A stretch of DNA of 64,000 bases from Hafnia paralvei ATCC 29927 (GTDB lineage: Bacteria; Pseudomonadota; Gammaproteobacteria; Enterobacterales; Enterobacteriaceae), in the NCBI RefSeq assembly GCF_001655005.1, contig NZ_LXET01000029.1, positions 1-64,000 on the forward strand. The letters are read 5' to 3'. A program made the position numbers and the translations under genes. The notes beneath the pieces are model-generated. The model worked only from the letters and a program-made list of their open reading frames with translations. It was not told the origin of the DNA and ran no database searches. Below are positions 44,291 through 53,476 of this stretch, piece by piece. How positions within the stretch are numbered: the stretch's first letter is position 1; the number at the start of each line of letters is the position of its first letter.

Positions 44291-44344
44291 CAAGAAGGTT
44301 TTGTGCGCTGGCTCACATTGCAAGTTTATGTAAAGCCGCTGACA

Positions 44345-44373
44345 ATGTTACCGATAACAATTACCGGTAACAT
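44345..44373. promoter_or_regulatory. Paired GntR operators
   Basis: ATGTTACCGATAACA and, inverted, ATTACCGGTAACAT run head to head over 29 bases. They are very like the E. coli GntR boxes (ATGTTACCSGTAACAT). GntR repression relieved by gluconate is inferred; gntR is not in the window. Confidence 0.75.
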
Positions 44374-44428
44374 TGGCGAAGAATAGTTATTCGGCGCCAA
44401 CCAACCATTCAATGTCTGGAGCCAATCT

Positions 44429-44965
44429 ATGAAAAACACACTAAAACCTCACCATGTGTATGTCGTGATGGGCGTATCTGGCAGCGGCAAATCTGCTGTC
44501 GCAAGCGCAGTGGCTCAAAAATTGTCGTGTGGTTTCCTAGATGGCGATTTTCTACACCCGCGTAGCAACATTAATAAAATGTCCGAAGGTCATGCGCTGA
44601 ATGATGAAGACCGTGCTCCGTGGCTGAGTGCTTTGAACGACGCTGCATTTGCCATGCAGCGCACCAACGATGTATCCGTCATTGTCTGCTCTGCACTGAA
44701 AAAACGTTACCGCGACCGACTGCGTGAAGGTAACGCTAACCTCTCATTTATCTATATGGATGGCGATTTCGAACTCATCGAATCACGTATGAAGGCCCGT
44801 AAGGGACACTTCTTCAAACCTCAAATGCTGGTTTCTCAGTTTGAAGCACTGGAAGTGCCAAACGCAGATGAACAGGATGTTTGCGCCATTGATATCAATC
44901 AGCCACTCGACGCGGTCATTGCTGACACGTTGAAACACATCCAACAACGTTCGATTCAGGAATAA
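44429..44965 (+). CDS. gntK: Gluconokinase GntK
   Basis: 178 residues. Phosphorylates gluconate to 6-phosphogluconate for the Entner-Doudoroff and pentose phosphate pathways. P-loop GVSGSGKSA (about 15-23). FLDGDFLHPRSNINKMSEGHALNDEDRAPWL is the family substrate region. GGAG lies well upstream of the ATG. gntU starts 4 bases after its stop. Confidence 0.95.
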   Translation: MKNTLKPHHVYVVMGVSGSGKSAVASAVAQKLSCGFLDGDFLHPRSNINKMSEGHALNDEDRAPWLSALNDAAFAMQRTNDVSVIVCSALKKRYRDRLREGNANLSFIYMDGDFELIESRMKARKGHFFKPQMLVSQFEALEVPNADEQDVCAIDINQPLDAVIADTLKHIQQRSIQE

Positions 44966-44969
44966 ATCT

Positions 44970-46307
44970 GTGGATACCATGACTCTCGTCGGCACCGCTG
45001 TCGGCTCTGTATTGCTATTACTCTTTTTAGTCATGAAAGCACGGTTGCATGCTTTTGTGGCACTGATGCTGGTCTCTATTGGTGCTGGTATTTTCTCAGG
45101 CATGCCATTGAGCAAAATTACTCAGGCTATGCAGGATGGTATGGGGGGCACCCTTGGCTTCCTGACTATCGTTGTCGCGCTAGGCGCAATGTTTGGCAAA
45201 ATTCTGCATGAAACAGGGGCGCTGGATCAAATCGCCGCTCATCTGCTGAAAAGCTTTGGCGAAAAACGCGCTCACTATGCGCTAGGGATTGCGGGTTTAG
45301 TCTGTGCACTACCGCTGTTTTTCGATGTCGCCATTGTATTGCTGATTGGCGTGGTCTTTGCCGTAGCGCGTCGCACTAACGGTAACGTTGTCAAAATGGC
45401 GATCCCACTGTTTGCTGGCGTGGCCAGCGCTGCCGCGTTCTTGCTGCCTGGCCCCGTACCGATGTTGCTGGCGGCTCAGATGAATGCGGATTTTGGCTGG
45501 ATGATTGCTATCGGTTTAGTGGCTGCTATTTTGGGGATGCTGCTAGCGGGTCCATTGTTTGGTAACTTCATTAGCAAACATGTTAGCTGGCCAATGCCAG
45601 AGGAAGAGAATGCGCCAGTACTGGATAAGTCCAATATGCCGTCGTTTGGTCTTAGCCTGATACTGGTGCTATGTCCGCTGGTGTTAGTCGGGATGAAAAC
45701 CATTGGAGCGCGATTTGTTACACCGAATACCTCTTTGTATGATTGGTTAGAATTTATCGGCCATCCATTTACTGCGATTCTGATTGCCTGCCTCATTGTC
45801 ATCTACGGATTGGCAAAGCCACGCGGCATGAGCAAAGAACAGATCATGTCTATTTGCTCGGCAGCCATTCAGCCGGCGGGGATCATATTGCTGATGACCG
45901 GTGCGGGCGGTGTATTTAAGCAGATCCTAGTCGATTCAGGCGTAGGCCCTGCGCTGGGGGATGCGCTGATTGGCGCGGGTTTGCCAATCGCAGTTGCCTG
46001 TTTTGTATTATCTGCCGCAGTGCGTGTGATCCAAGGTTCTGCCACTGTGGCATGTTTAACGACCGTGGGATTGGTCCTGCCAGTCACTGCTCAACTGGGG
46101 TTAAACGGGGGACAACTGGCGGCATTGGCGATTTGTATCGCTGGTGGGTCAATTGTGCTTAGCCATGTGAACGATGCCGGTTTCTGGCTATTCGGGAAAT
46201 TTACCGGAGCCAACGAACTGCAAACGCTAAAAACATGGACCGTGATGGAGACCATTTTGGGAACCGTGGGCGGTATTGTCGGGATGATGGCCTTTACGCT
46301 GTTCTAA
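44970..46307 (+). CDS. gntU: GntU: low-affinity gluconate transporter
   Basis: 445 residues from a GTG start, against 446 in E. coli. GntP-family permease with 12 or more membrane helices. Conserved segments include GMGGTLGFLTIVVALGAMFGKILHETGALDQIA, LPGPVPMLLAAQMNADFGWM, VRVIQGSATVACLTTVG and GGSIVLSHVNDAGFWLFGKF. AGGA lies 10 bases upstream of the GTG; an in-frame ATG at 44979 is an alternative. Operon with gntK. Confidence 0.95.
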   Translation: MDTMTLVGTAVGSVLLLLFLVMKARLHAFVALMLVSIGAGIFSGMPLSKITQAMQDGMGGTLGFLTIVVALGAMFGKILHETGALDQIAAHLLKSFGEKRAHYALGIAGLVCALPLFFDVAIVLLIGVVFAVARRTNGNVVKMAIPLFAGVASAAAFLLPGPVPMLLAAQMNADFGWMIAIGLVAAILGMLLAGPLFGNFISKHVSWPMPEEENAPVLDKSNMPSFGLSLILVLCPLVLVGMKTIGARFVTPNTSLYDWLEFIGHPFTAILIACLIVIYGLAKPRGMSKEQIMSICSAAIQPAGIILLMTGAGGVFKQILVDSGVGPALGDALIGAGLPIAVACFVLSAAVRVIQGSATVACLTTVGLVLPVTAQLGLNGGQLAALAICIAGGSIVLSHVNDAGFWLFGKFTGANELQTLKTWTVMETILGTVGGIVGMMAFTLF

Positions 46308-46322
46308 TGGTCAGATTTTGAT

Positions 46323-46357
46323 AAAAAGCCCACGGGGGAAACGCCGTGGGCTTTTTT
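46323..46357 (+). terminator. gntKU terminator
   Basis: GCCCACGG (46328-46335), 8-base loop, CCGTGGGC (46344-46351), TTTTTT, with an A-run upstream, so probably bidirectional with the convergent DUF817 gene. Confidence 0.92.
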
Positions 46358-46385
46358 GTCTCTGGTATCTGCTTCGAATCATGGG

Positions 46386-47234
46386 CTATTGGGCGATATG
46401 GATACGTCGCTTAATATTTTTCAGAAAGGTGGTAATCGTAAACGTCATGATAACGAGCAGCGCCCATGAACTCCATTTGCCGACGTGTACGGCCGACCAT
46501 GCACCTAATTGATTAGGATATTTCCAGATCCCAAAGAAAGTGCTGATGTTTTCCGCTAGCCAAATGAAAAATCCAATGAGAATGAAGGCCAACAACAGTG
46601 GCATTTTACGTTCGCGATCGTAAGGTGTGAAAATCACCGTGCTACGAGCATAAATGCCTAATATAAAAGCCGTAATGTACCAGCGATAGTCACCGATATA
46701 GTGATGAGTGAAGAAGTTTATATAGATCAGTATCGCAACGCAGGTGCTGTAAAAATAGGGCGGGTGGTGACGAACTTTCAGATCGAATAGGCGCCATGAC
46801 TGAATGATAAAGCTACCTACCGAGGCATACATAAAACCGGCAAACAGAGGAACACCAAACAGTTTGGTATAAGCAAAATCGGGATAGCTCCATGACTGTA
46901 TGCTACCGGACGTTTTAAATACCTCGAGCGCAAATCCTACCATGTGAAAAAGAGTGATCGCTTTTAGCTCATCCCAGGTTTCTAACTTACTGGCGACCAT
47001 CCATAGCTGAATAAAAATAGCGATAATAAATAAGAGATCGTAGCGAGCAATATGGAGAAAACCAGCGCGTGGCACAGAGAAAACGGCGATAAAAAATAGG
47101 CCGACAAATAGACAGGCGCGCGCTTCTTTCAGTCCAAAATACCAAAACTCAGTACAGAATCGACGTATTCCGGTGAGCTCAGGCGCATTTCGCTGGCGGA
47201 GCAAATGTTGATCGAGTAACGAGAATGGCGACAT
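46386..47234 (-). CDS. DUF817 integral membrane protein (YoaT-like)
   Basis: 282 residues with about eight hydrophobic segments. The pattern ARACLFVGLFFIAVFSVP, FKTSGSIQSWSYPDFAYTKLFGVPLFAGFMYASVGSFI and ENISTFFGIWKYPNQLGAWSAVHVGKWSSWALLVI is that of the DUF817 family (YoaT in Bacillus). Function unknown. ATG 47234 is preferred: AAGGA is 6 bases upstream, whereas the in-frame ATG at 47258 lacks a good site. Stand-alone gene. Confidence 0.85.
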   Translation of the reverse strand: MSPFSLLDQHLLRQRNAPELTGIRRFCTEFWYFGLKEARACLFVGLFFIAVFSVPRAGFLHIARYDLLFIIAIFIQLWMVASKLETWDELKAITLFHMVGFALEVFKTSGSIQSWSYPDFAYTKLFGVPLFAGFMYASVGSFIIQSWRLFDLKVRHHPPYFYSTCVAILIYINFFTHHYIGDYRWYITAFILGIYARSTVIFTPYDRERKMPLLLAFILIGFFIWLAENISTFFGIWKYPNQLGAWSAVHVGKWSSWALLVIMTFTITTFLKNIKRRIHIAQ

Positions 47235-47537
47235 GGATGTCCTTATATCATTGGCCATTTTTAGGGGAGAAATCTTAACCTGACCATATTGCTACGTCAT
47301 GGGATTCTCGCGAGATACTCAGCTTAATAACGTAATTCAGAATTAAGCTGCACTACCTGCCATCGCAGGCACATCGACCACAACAACACAGAACCGCAAA
47401 TTCAACGAAAAATTAACAAAATAGTAGAAGCTAATAGGTAGCTTCGGTATTCTGCTCACCTTATTTATAATGTGACCTAAATCACTATTTCTGTCATGAA
47501 CGGTGACACGAATATTTTTCTGATATCAGGGGCCGAT

Positions 47538-48773
47538 ATGTCAACATCATCATTGCCACCGACACCATCACCGGTGGCGCATCGCCGCGGCGCTGAAATT
47601 GCATTGGCCGTTGGCGGTTTCGGGATCGGCACCGGCGAATTTGCCATTATGGGATTGTTGCCTAATGTCGCTAAAGATCTGGCGATTTCGATCCCTCAGG
47701 CCGGACACGTCATCAGTATTTACGCTCTGGGAGTGGTGATTGGTGCGCCAGTCATCGCTACGCTCGCGGCGCGTCTGTCGCGTAGAACGCTGCTGTTACT
47801 GTTAATGGTGCTCTTCGCTGTGGGAAATATTGCCAGCGCGCTGAGTTCTAGCTATGGCAACCTGATGGTGTTCCGTTTTATTAGTGGGTTACCGCATGGT
47901 GCGTATTTTGGCGTGGCGTCGCTGGTGGCGGCTTCGATGGCAGGCGTCGGGCAGAGAGCTAAAGCCGTAGGGCGGGTCATGCTTGGGCTGACGCTGGCCA
48001 CATTGCTAGGCTCACCGCTTGCAACATGGATTGGTCAACTGATGGGATGGCGAGCGGCTTTTGTGATGGTTGGGGTTATCGGTGCTCTGACCGCGCTTCT
48101 GGTTATGCTGTGGTTGCCGAAAGATCGCGTGGAGGAAGGGGCGAGCCCGCTGCGTGAATTGGGGGCTTTGAAGCGTAAGCAAGTCTGGCTCACGCTAGGT
48201 ATTGCCGCTGTTGGATCGGGTGGACTATTTGCGGTGTTTAGCTATATCGCGCCGACACTGATTCATCAAACGGGAATGTCGCCATCTAGCGTGCCTTTAG
48301 TGCTGATTATTTTTGGTGTCGGTATGATTTTAGGCAATATTTTCGGTTCGCGTCTGGCAGATCGTTCACTGATGGGCACCATAGTCGGCGTGTTGATCTG
48401 GAATGTGGTTATCCTCACCACTTTCTATTGGGTCGCTGATATTGCTTGGGCAACGGTGCTGGTTGTGCTGCTCACCGGTGGTAGCTTTGCGTTGGTGCCT
48501 GCCTTGCAAACGCGCTTAATGGATGTTGCGGAAGATGCTCAAACGTTGGCTGCGGCGTTGAATCATTCGGCGTTTAATATCGCCAACGCGTTAGGCGCAT
48601 GGTTGGGCGGTGTAAGCATTGCCGCAGGATTTGGCTGGTCTTCGACAGGTTGGGTAGGTGCAGGCCTCGCCGCTGGGGGGATACTGTTGTTTCTGTGGTC
48701 TTACTACTCAGATCCTGACATTAAACCTAAAAAATCGCGACGAAATAAAAGTATCCGTAGCATCGAACTTTAA
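47538..48773 (+). CDS. DHA1-family MFS efflux transporter (AraJ/YdhP-like)
   Basis: 411 residues, 12 predicted membrane segments. The N-terminal half has GGFGIGTGEFAIMGLLPNVA and SIPQAGHVISIYALGVVIGAPVIA, typical of the drug/sugar DHA1 branch that includes AraJ and YdhP; the motif A-like segment is AARLSRRTLLLL. It is not clearly orthologous to either, so no symbol is given. ATG 47538 is chosen (AGGGG about 6 bases upstream); an in-frame ATG at 47496 would add 14 residues. Likely exports small organic molecules. Confidence 0.85.
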   Translation: MSTSSLPPTPSPVAHRRGAEIALAVGGFGIGTGEFAIMGLLPNVAKDLAISIPQAGHVISIYALGVVIGAPVIATLAARLSRRTLLLLLMVLFAVGNIASALSSSYGNLMVFRFISGLPHGAYFGVASLVAASMAGVGQRAKAVGRVMLGLTLATLLGSPLATWIGQLMGWRAAFVMVGVIGALTALLVMLWLPKDRVEEGASPLRELGALKRKQVWLTLGIAAVGSGGLFAVFSYIAPTLIHQTGMSPSSVPLVLIIFGVGMILGNIFGSRLADRSLMGTIVGVLIWNVVILTTFYWVADIAWATVLVVLLTGGSFALVPALQTRLMDVAEDAQTLAAALNHSAFNIANALGAWLGGVSIAAGFGWSSTGWVGAGLAAGGILLFLWSYYSDPDIKPKKSRRNKSIRSIEL

Positions 48774-48943
48774 CGTTATTTATGGGTTAAACGACGGCGA
48801 ATTCTGGTAGCAGGTGGCAACTCTATGATTTTGAGCCAGACTATAAATTATTCGCATGTCGAATATTGGCTGCATCACAAGCATCCATAATAGCTATTGC
48901 AGTACCCATGGTGCTATGAGCTGAACAACATCAAGGAGTCCGA

Positions 48944-49591
48944 ATGAAGACCCGAGAACTTGTTTACCTTTTTGATCCCCTTTGTGGCTGGTGTTATGGC
49001 GCGTCGCCAAGAATTAGCCAACTGATAGACGATCCCGATTTTCACGTCACTTTCCGCCCGACAGGTTTGTTTGCTCGCGAAGGCGCTAGAGAGTTGACAC
49101 CCGAGTTTGCTCAATATGCGTGGCAAAATGATATGCGTATTGAATCGGCAACTGGACAAGTATTTAGTGAAGCCTATCGTGAAAATGTGCTGAATCAAGG
49201 TGGCGTGTTTGATTCTTTCTCTGCCACGTTAGCATTGATAGCCGCCGAACTCAGCGAGCCTGAGCGCGTTTTCGCCGTGTTGAAAACGTTACAGCGAGCA
49301 CGTTATGTTGAGGGCTTAGATAATTCCAGCAGTCAGGGAGTGGTTGAAATCCTAGAACGTGAGGGGTTTGAAACAGAAGCCTTGGCCGTTTCTCGACCAA
49401 CAGAAGCATTATTACGCCGCTATGAGCATTGTTTGCGTGATACTCAGCGTTTATTGGACCGACATAATGTGAAGGGTGTTCCTGCTCTGGTCGTGGTTGG
49501 TGCCCAGGGAGAGCGTTTACTGCCTTCAGGTAAGCTCTTCACATCTTATGAGGAACTGAAGGCGGAACTGCTGCGATTCGAAAAGCTTTGA
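48944..49591 (+). CDS. DsbA-family thioredoxin-fold protein with CGWC motif
   Basis: 215 residues without signal peptide, so cytoplasmic. The redox motif CGWCYG is near the N-terminus (FDPLCGWCYGASPRIS, about 14-17), and the cis-proline loop is KGVPALVVVG (about 178). This matches the FrnE/DsbA-like 2-thioredoxin-fold group (PF01323). Substrate unknown; a thiol oxidoreductase or glutathione-dependent isomerase-type role is possible. AAGGAG lies before the ATG. No partner gene nearby. Confidence 0.82.
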   Translation: MKTRELVYLFDPLCGWCYGASPRISQLIDDPDFHVTFRPTGLFAREGARELTPEFAQYAWQNDMRIESATGQVFSEAYRENVLNQGGVFDSFSATLALIAAELSEPERVFAVLKTLQRARYVEGLDNSSSQGVVEILEREGFETEALAVSRPTEALLRRYEHCLRDTQRLLDRHNVKGVPALVVVGAQGERLLPSGKLFTSYEELKAELLRFEKL

Positions 49592-49613
49592 TTCAGGCTG
49601 TTCTGCGGTTATC

Positions 49614-49652
49614 ACAGTCCTGTAAGGTCAGTTTGAGGGCTTACAGGACTGT
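49614..49652. other. Perfect 13-bp inverted repeat between convergent genes
   Basis: ACAGTCCTGTAAG (49614-49626) and CTTACAGGACTGT (49640-49652) with a 13-base loop. No T-tract on either strand. It lies between the CGWC protein gene and the convergent yqjA and could protect or end both transcripts. Confidence 0.65.
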
Positions 49653-49669
49653 ATCCATAACGTATTGAT

Positions 49670-50335
49670 TTATTGCGCAGTGGTCTGACGTTTTCTACGT
49701 ACAACCATCACAATGGTTCCCACCAATCCGCTAATGAGCAAAATGATAGGTAAAATCATCAAACAGGTCATGACCTGATCTTCGTGGCGTTTGACGAACG
49801 GAATATAGCTGATGGCTAAGCCAACCCCTGTCACAGAACAAACCCATAGCAATGCACTTAGCCAGTTAAATACCTGAAAACGGGCGTTCTTGAGCCCCGA
49901 TAAACCCGCGATAGTAGGCAAAATCGTCCGTACAAAAGCCAAGAAGCGACCAACAAGCAGCGCAACCAAGCCGTGCTTATGGAACATGTGATAGGCACGC
50001 TGATGGTAATGCGCAGGTAACTGTACCAGCCATCCTTGTACCAGCTTAGTGTCACCTAACCAACGCCCTTGAATGTAACTCATCCAGCAGCCGAGGCTTG
50101 ACGCAATAATCAGAACGCTGATGGTGGGAAAGAAAGGTAGAACACCTTTGGCGATTAACGCGCCGGCTAGTAATAGCAGGCTATCACCGGGTAAAAATGC
50201 TGCAGGAAGAAGCCCATTTTCCAATAACAGCGTGGTGAATAAAATACCGTAAATCGCCCATATCATTTTAGGGTCGCTTAGCACGGTGAAGTCCTGGGCC
50301 CACAGAGCGTGCAGGATCTCTTTAATTACTTCCAT
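49670..50335 (-). CDS. yqjA: YqjA: DedA-family membrane protein
   Basis: 221 residues, aligned along its length with E. coli YqjA (MELLTQLLQALWAQDF versus MEVIKEILHALWAQDF). DedA family motifs ENGLLPAAFLPGDSLLLLAGALIAKG, LGCWMSYIQGRWLG and GRFLAFVRTILPTIAGLSG are intact, including the glutamate and aspartate needed for proton-coupled function. DedA proteins are implicated in membrane lipid (undecaprenyl phosphate or PE) flipping and alkaline tolerance. The usual partner mzrA is not downstream. Confidence 0.9.
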   Translation of the reverse strand: MEVIKEILHALWAQDFTVLSDPKMIWAIYGILFTTLLLENGLLPAAFLPGDSLLLLAGALIAKGVLPFFPTISVLIIASSLGCWMSYIQGRWLGDTKLVQGWLVQLPAHYHQRAYHMFHKHGLVALLVGRFLAFVRTILPTIAGLSGLKNARFQVFNWLSALLWVCSVTGVGLAISYIPFVKRHEDQVMTCLMILPIILLISGLVGTIVMVVRRKRQTTAQ

Positions 50336-50699
50336 TACTCTACCTTTATGACTGCGTACGCTATGTGATCAAAGTGTACTTGGAAAAACCGAGCTCATGG
50401 GGTCATTGTAATCTAAATGCCACGAAGTTTCGGAGATACCGCTCATCAATTTACTGCTTATTGATAGTTTAATTGGCAAATAGGCTTATTTTTCAAATGG
50501 GGGGTTCCCGTAACGTTCTTTTGAAAAATGATTCACCTGCTTTTCTTGTATTTTACCATGTTTTTAGTATGACAAATGTAAATCTAGCGCAAAATGGATG
50601 GCGGTATGTGTCAGGTCTTCATCCCTAAATAACAGAAAAGGCACCCAGTAGGGTGCCTTAAGTGCGTTATTTTATTTGATGGGAGTAGAGGTGATTGGT
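50336..50699. other. Intergenic region between yqjA and the POT gene
   Basis: 364 bases. It contains the terminator of the POT gene (listed) and the yqjA upstream sequence; otherwise nothing recognised. Confidence 0.5.
50634..50657 (-). terminator. POT transporter gene terminator
   Basis: Minus strand GGCACCC, loop TACT, GGGTGCC, then TTTTC (arms 50640-50646 and 50651-50657). It follows the stop codon by about 42 bases. Confidence 0.8.
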
Positions 50700-52220
50700 T
50701 TAGATTTCCGCATTTTGCATCATACGGCGCATCGGTTTGATCAGCAGCGCCAGAACCACGGCACAAATCACCAATGCAATAGAGCAACGCGCAAACAGAT
50801 CTGGCAGCATGTCGAGTTGGTCGGCTTTCACCTGCCCACCAATCAAGCCCGCGGCTAAGTTACCTAATGAGCTTGCGCAGAACCAGAGTCCCATCACCTG
50901 TCCGCGCATGCGGTCGGGTGCCAGTAAAGTCATGGTTGCCAGTCCAATTGGGCTTAGACACAGTTCACCCAACGTTAACAGTAGAATACTTCCCACTAAC
51001 CAGAATGGCGAAACGGCTTCACTGGTTGCCAGTACATCTTGCGCAGCTAAAATCATGATGCCGAAACCTGCTGCGGCAAACAGGATGCCGATAACAAATT
51101 TTACCATGCTGCTTGGCTGCATTTTGCGGCGACCCAGCGCAGGCCATAACCAGCTAAACAGCGGAGCTAAGATGATAATAAACAGCGCATTCAGAGACTG
51201 GAACCAAACGGTTGGGATTTCAAAATCACCAAACTGACGTTGGGTATAGTCGTTGGCAAACAGGTTGAATGAGGTCGGTTTTTGTTCAAACGCTGACCAG
51301 AAGAACGCGGCGGAAACCAAAAGAATAAAGCAAACCAGCAAGCGAACGCGCTCTTCGGAGGCCAAGCCGGCAAAGGCAAACAGATAAACAAAGTACAGGG
51401 TCACCGAAGCGGCAATCACATAAACCATGACGCTGGCGATCAACACAGGATTGATAGGGATAATGCCGTAAGACAGCAGACCGATCAGTACAATCGCGCC
51501 GACGGCCAACAGTGAAATCCAGCGGCCTACGTTTTTACGTTCAACGACAGCGTGATTCCAACTGGAGTCTAAACCAACTTCGCGATCGTAACGACGCATA
51601 GAAGGCACTGCGAAGAAACGGAAGATCAGCAATGCCACCAGCATTCCCAGACCACCGATACCAAAGCCCCAGTGCCAGCCTTTTTCGCCGACCAGCAAAC
51701 CGGTGACCAATGGCGCCAAAAATGACCCTAGGTTAATGCCCATGTAAAACAGCGAGAATCCGCCATCGCGACGGGAATCGCCATCTTTATACAGGGTGCC
51801 AACCATGACGGAAATACAGGTTTTAAATAGACCGGTACCAAGAACAATCAACAGCAGGCCGATAAAGAACAGGGTATTGCCCCATAGCGCGGATAGCGCA
51901 ATGGCTAAGTGACCGAGAGCAATCAGAATCGAACCATACCAAACGGCTCGGCGCTGTCCTAGCCAGTTATCAGCCAGCCATCCACCGGGCAGAGCGGCAA
52001 GATACATGCTACCGGCAAAAATACCGACGATAGCAGAAGCCTGCTCGCGTGGAATGCCCATTCCGCCTTCGAAAACGCTGGCGGCCATGAATAAGATCAG
52101 AAGGGGACGAATACCGTAGAAAGAGAATCGTTCCCACATCTCGGTGAAGAACAGCGAACCGAGTGGATAGGGATGACCGAGGAAAGTACGGCCTTGCTGA
52201 GTATTATCAGAGGATTGCAT
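50700..52220 (-). CDS. POT-family proton-dependent oligopeptide transporter
   Basis: 506 residues with 12-14 membrane helices. The family signature ExxER appears in FFTEMWERFSFYGIRPLL (about 30), and the second POT motif in GGFSLFYMGINLGSFLAPLVTG (about 150-170). Peptide/proton symport into the cytoplasm is the family role. It is not a close match to E. coli DtpA-D by memory (for example EQKPTSFNLFANDYTQR), so no symbol is given. It resembles the POT branch widespread in gamma-proteobacteria outside E. coli. Confidence 0.9.
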   Translation of the reverse strand: MQSSDNTQQGRTFLGHPYPLGSLFFTEMWERFSFYGIRPLLILFMAASVFEGGMGIPREQASAIVGIFAGSMYLAALPGGWLADNWLGQRRAVWYGSILIALGHLAIALSALWGNTLFFIGLLLIVLGTGLFKTCISVMVGTLYKDGDSRRDGGFSLFYMGINLGSFLAPLVTGLLVGEKGWHWGFGIGGLGMLVALLIFRFFAVPSMRRYDREVGLDSSWNHAVVERKNVGRWISLLAVGAIVLIGLLSYGIIPINPVLIASVMVYVIAASVTLYFVYLFAFAGLASEERVRLLVCFILLVSAAFFWSAFEQKPTSFNLFANDYTQRQFGDFEIPTVWFQSLNALFIIILAPLFSWLWPALGRRKMQPSSMVKFVIGILFAAAGFGIMILAAQDVLATSEAVSPFWLVGSILLLTLGELCLSPIGLATMTLLAPDRMRGQVMGLWFCASSLGNLAAGLIGGQVKADQLDMLPDLFARCSIALVICAVVLALLIKPMRRMMQNAEI

Positions 52221-52763
52221 GTTGTATTCCCATTAACTATACGCAAAGAACGAGAGCGTATGATTGATAACTTAAAATCTAAATATTTAACTTCTTGTAT
52301 TTATAGCATTTATTAATGAACAATCAGGCTTTTGCCATGTTATTCGTATATTCATTAATAATGCGGGATTTGGAAACTAACATAGATTTGCACGCGAGGT
52401 CATCTTTTTATCATCAAAATCGTTGTTTTGTGAACAGTTATTTGGTTTTTTGTAACGAAAATGAGGTGTTAAGCAGGGTAAACATCGACGATTGTGAGGT
52501 TTTGTTGATGTTAGTCGCTAAGAATCGTTGTCATCGCCATAGCATGTTTTTAATCAAGACATCAGCCTGCTGGTTAAATACTCTGAGCAATGGAGTGGTG
52601 GTGTGATTTTATATCGCGTAGTCGACAGTGGTGGGATAAATGGGGAGTTTAGTTTTTATAGCAAGTTTCACGTGCATGGTGCTTAATGAAACTTGCCGTA
52701 GCTAATTCATTCTTGGTGATTGAATCAAGAGTGAAAGTGTTATTTCTAGCGGCGTGTTTTCCG
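52221..52763. other. Intergenic region with a 10-bp hairpin
   Basis: 543 bases. The only clear structure is the inverted repeat GCAAGTTTCA (52661-52670) / TGAAACTTGC (52687-52696) with a 16-base loop containing GCATGGTGC. A 96-codon open frame at 52316-52606 has no ribosome binding site and is not believed. Confidence 0.55.
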
Positions 52764-53198
52764 TTATCTCAGCGCTTCATTACGCATAATTGAGTAGCGC
52801 CCGCACCCCAATAACATAACGACAATGCCGCCCATAAAGTACAGCATTTCATTTTCCAGTCCCCATGCGCCGACATCGGTCAAGGTAAAGAACTTACCTG
52901 TGCCCACCATGAGAGTGGCGACTAGTAAGTTGATGGCATAAATCAACGCGGCAGGGCGAGTGAATAGCCCTAAAATGATCAGAATAGGCGTCACGATCTC
53001 ACCAATAAACACGCCATAGGCGATAAAACCGGGTAAGCCTTGTTCTTGTAGCATGGTTGAAATCCAACCAATGCCATGCTCAATTTTCGCGACGCCATGG
53101 AATAACATGAGTAGGCCAAAAGTGAGCCGTAGCAATAGCTTGCCGCCGTCCTGATGATCGGTTAAACGTGTAAAAGACTGATTTAATGAAGTGATCAT
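52764..53198 (-). CDS. DoxX-family membrane protein
   Basis: 144 residues with four hydrophobic segments. DoxX family pattern: LLLRLTFGLLMLFHGVAKIEHGIGWI, YGVFIGEIVTPILIILGLFTRPAALI and FMGGIVVMLLGCGRYS. Such proteins (for example YphA, YqjF in E. coli) are linked to quinone/redox processes, but the role is unsettled. ATG 53198 is chosen (AAGGA 7 bases upstream); an in-frame start at 53234 is less likely. Confidence 0.85.
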   Translation of the reverse strand: MITSLNQSFTRLTDHQDGGKLLLRLTFGLLMLFHGVAKIEHGIGWISTMLQEQGLPGFIAYGVFIGEIVTPILIILGLFTRPAALIYAINLLVATLMVGTGKFFTLTDVGAWGLENEMLYFMGGIVVMLLGCGRYSIMRNEALR

Positions 53199-53297
53199 TG
53201 CTACATCCTTAGTAGGCAGGGCATTTATCTGCACGAATAGAAAAAGTATTGGGTAAATAGAGTGTAATGCTTGTCAGGTAAGCCCGATTTTAGGGGA

Positions 53298-53351
53298 AGT
53301 ACACCGATGGGGTCGTAGCGGCGAAACCGTCGGAGTGCCCTGCGGTGTACT
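53298..53351. repeat. Composite palindromic intergenic element
   Basis: AGTACACCG (53298-53306) pairs with CGGTGTACT (53343-53351). Between them GGGG/CCC and an inner CGG-CGAAA-CCG hairpin can pair too. The strand is GC-rich compared with the flanks. The nested palindrome looks like a REP or small MITE-type element, which is inference from a single copy. Confidence 0.5.
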
Positions 53352-53408
53352 AGCCCGTGTATCTCGATCTCTTAAATGAACAGCATGAGTCAATCGTGTG
53401 GGGATTAT

Positions 53409-53476
53409 CGGGCCATTAAGGCCCGTAAGTAATTAGATAATCTTGATGAAAAACATCAAATTATCTGTCTAATTAC
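53409..53476 (-). terminator. Double hairpin at the MBL-fold gene end
   Basis: A long imperfect hairpin GTAATTAGA...TTGATG-AAAAA-CATCAA...TCTAATTAC (53429-53476) starts at the stop codon of the minus-strand gene. It is followed by CGGGCC-ATTAA-GGCCCG (53409-53425). The second stem has no long T-run; together they probably end or stabilise the transcript. Confidence 0.55.

Larger units (their letters stand above)
44112..44428 (+). promoter_or_regulatory. gntKU promoter region
   Basis: 317 bases without a gene before gntK, with a CRP site and overlapping GntR operators. The layout matches the gluconate-inducible gntKU promoter of E. coli. Confidence 0.7.

Noticed and set aside
52316..52606. 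96-codon plus-strand open frame in the POT-DoxX gap
   Set aside because: No ribosome binding site, no domain-like pattern, cysteine and histidine scatter typical of chance translation in AT-rich DNA.
53298..53351. Possible ERIC element
   Set aside because: The palindrome does not match the ERIC core sequence I know, so it is reported only as an unnamed repeat.
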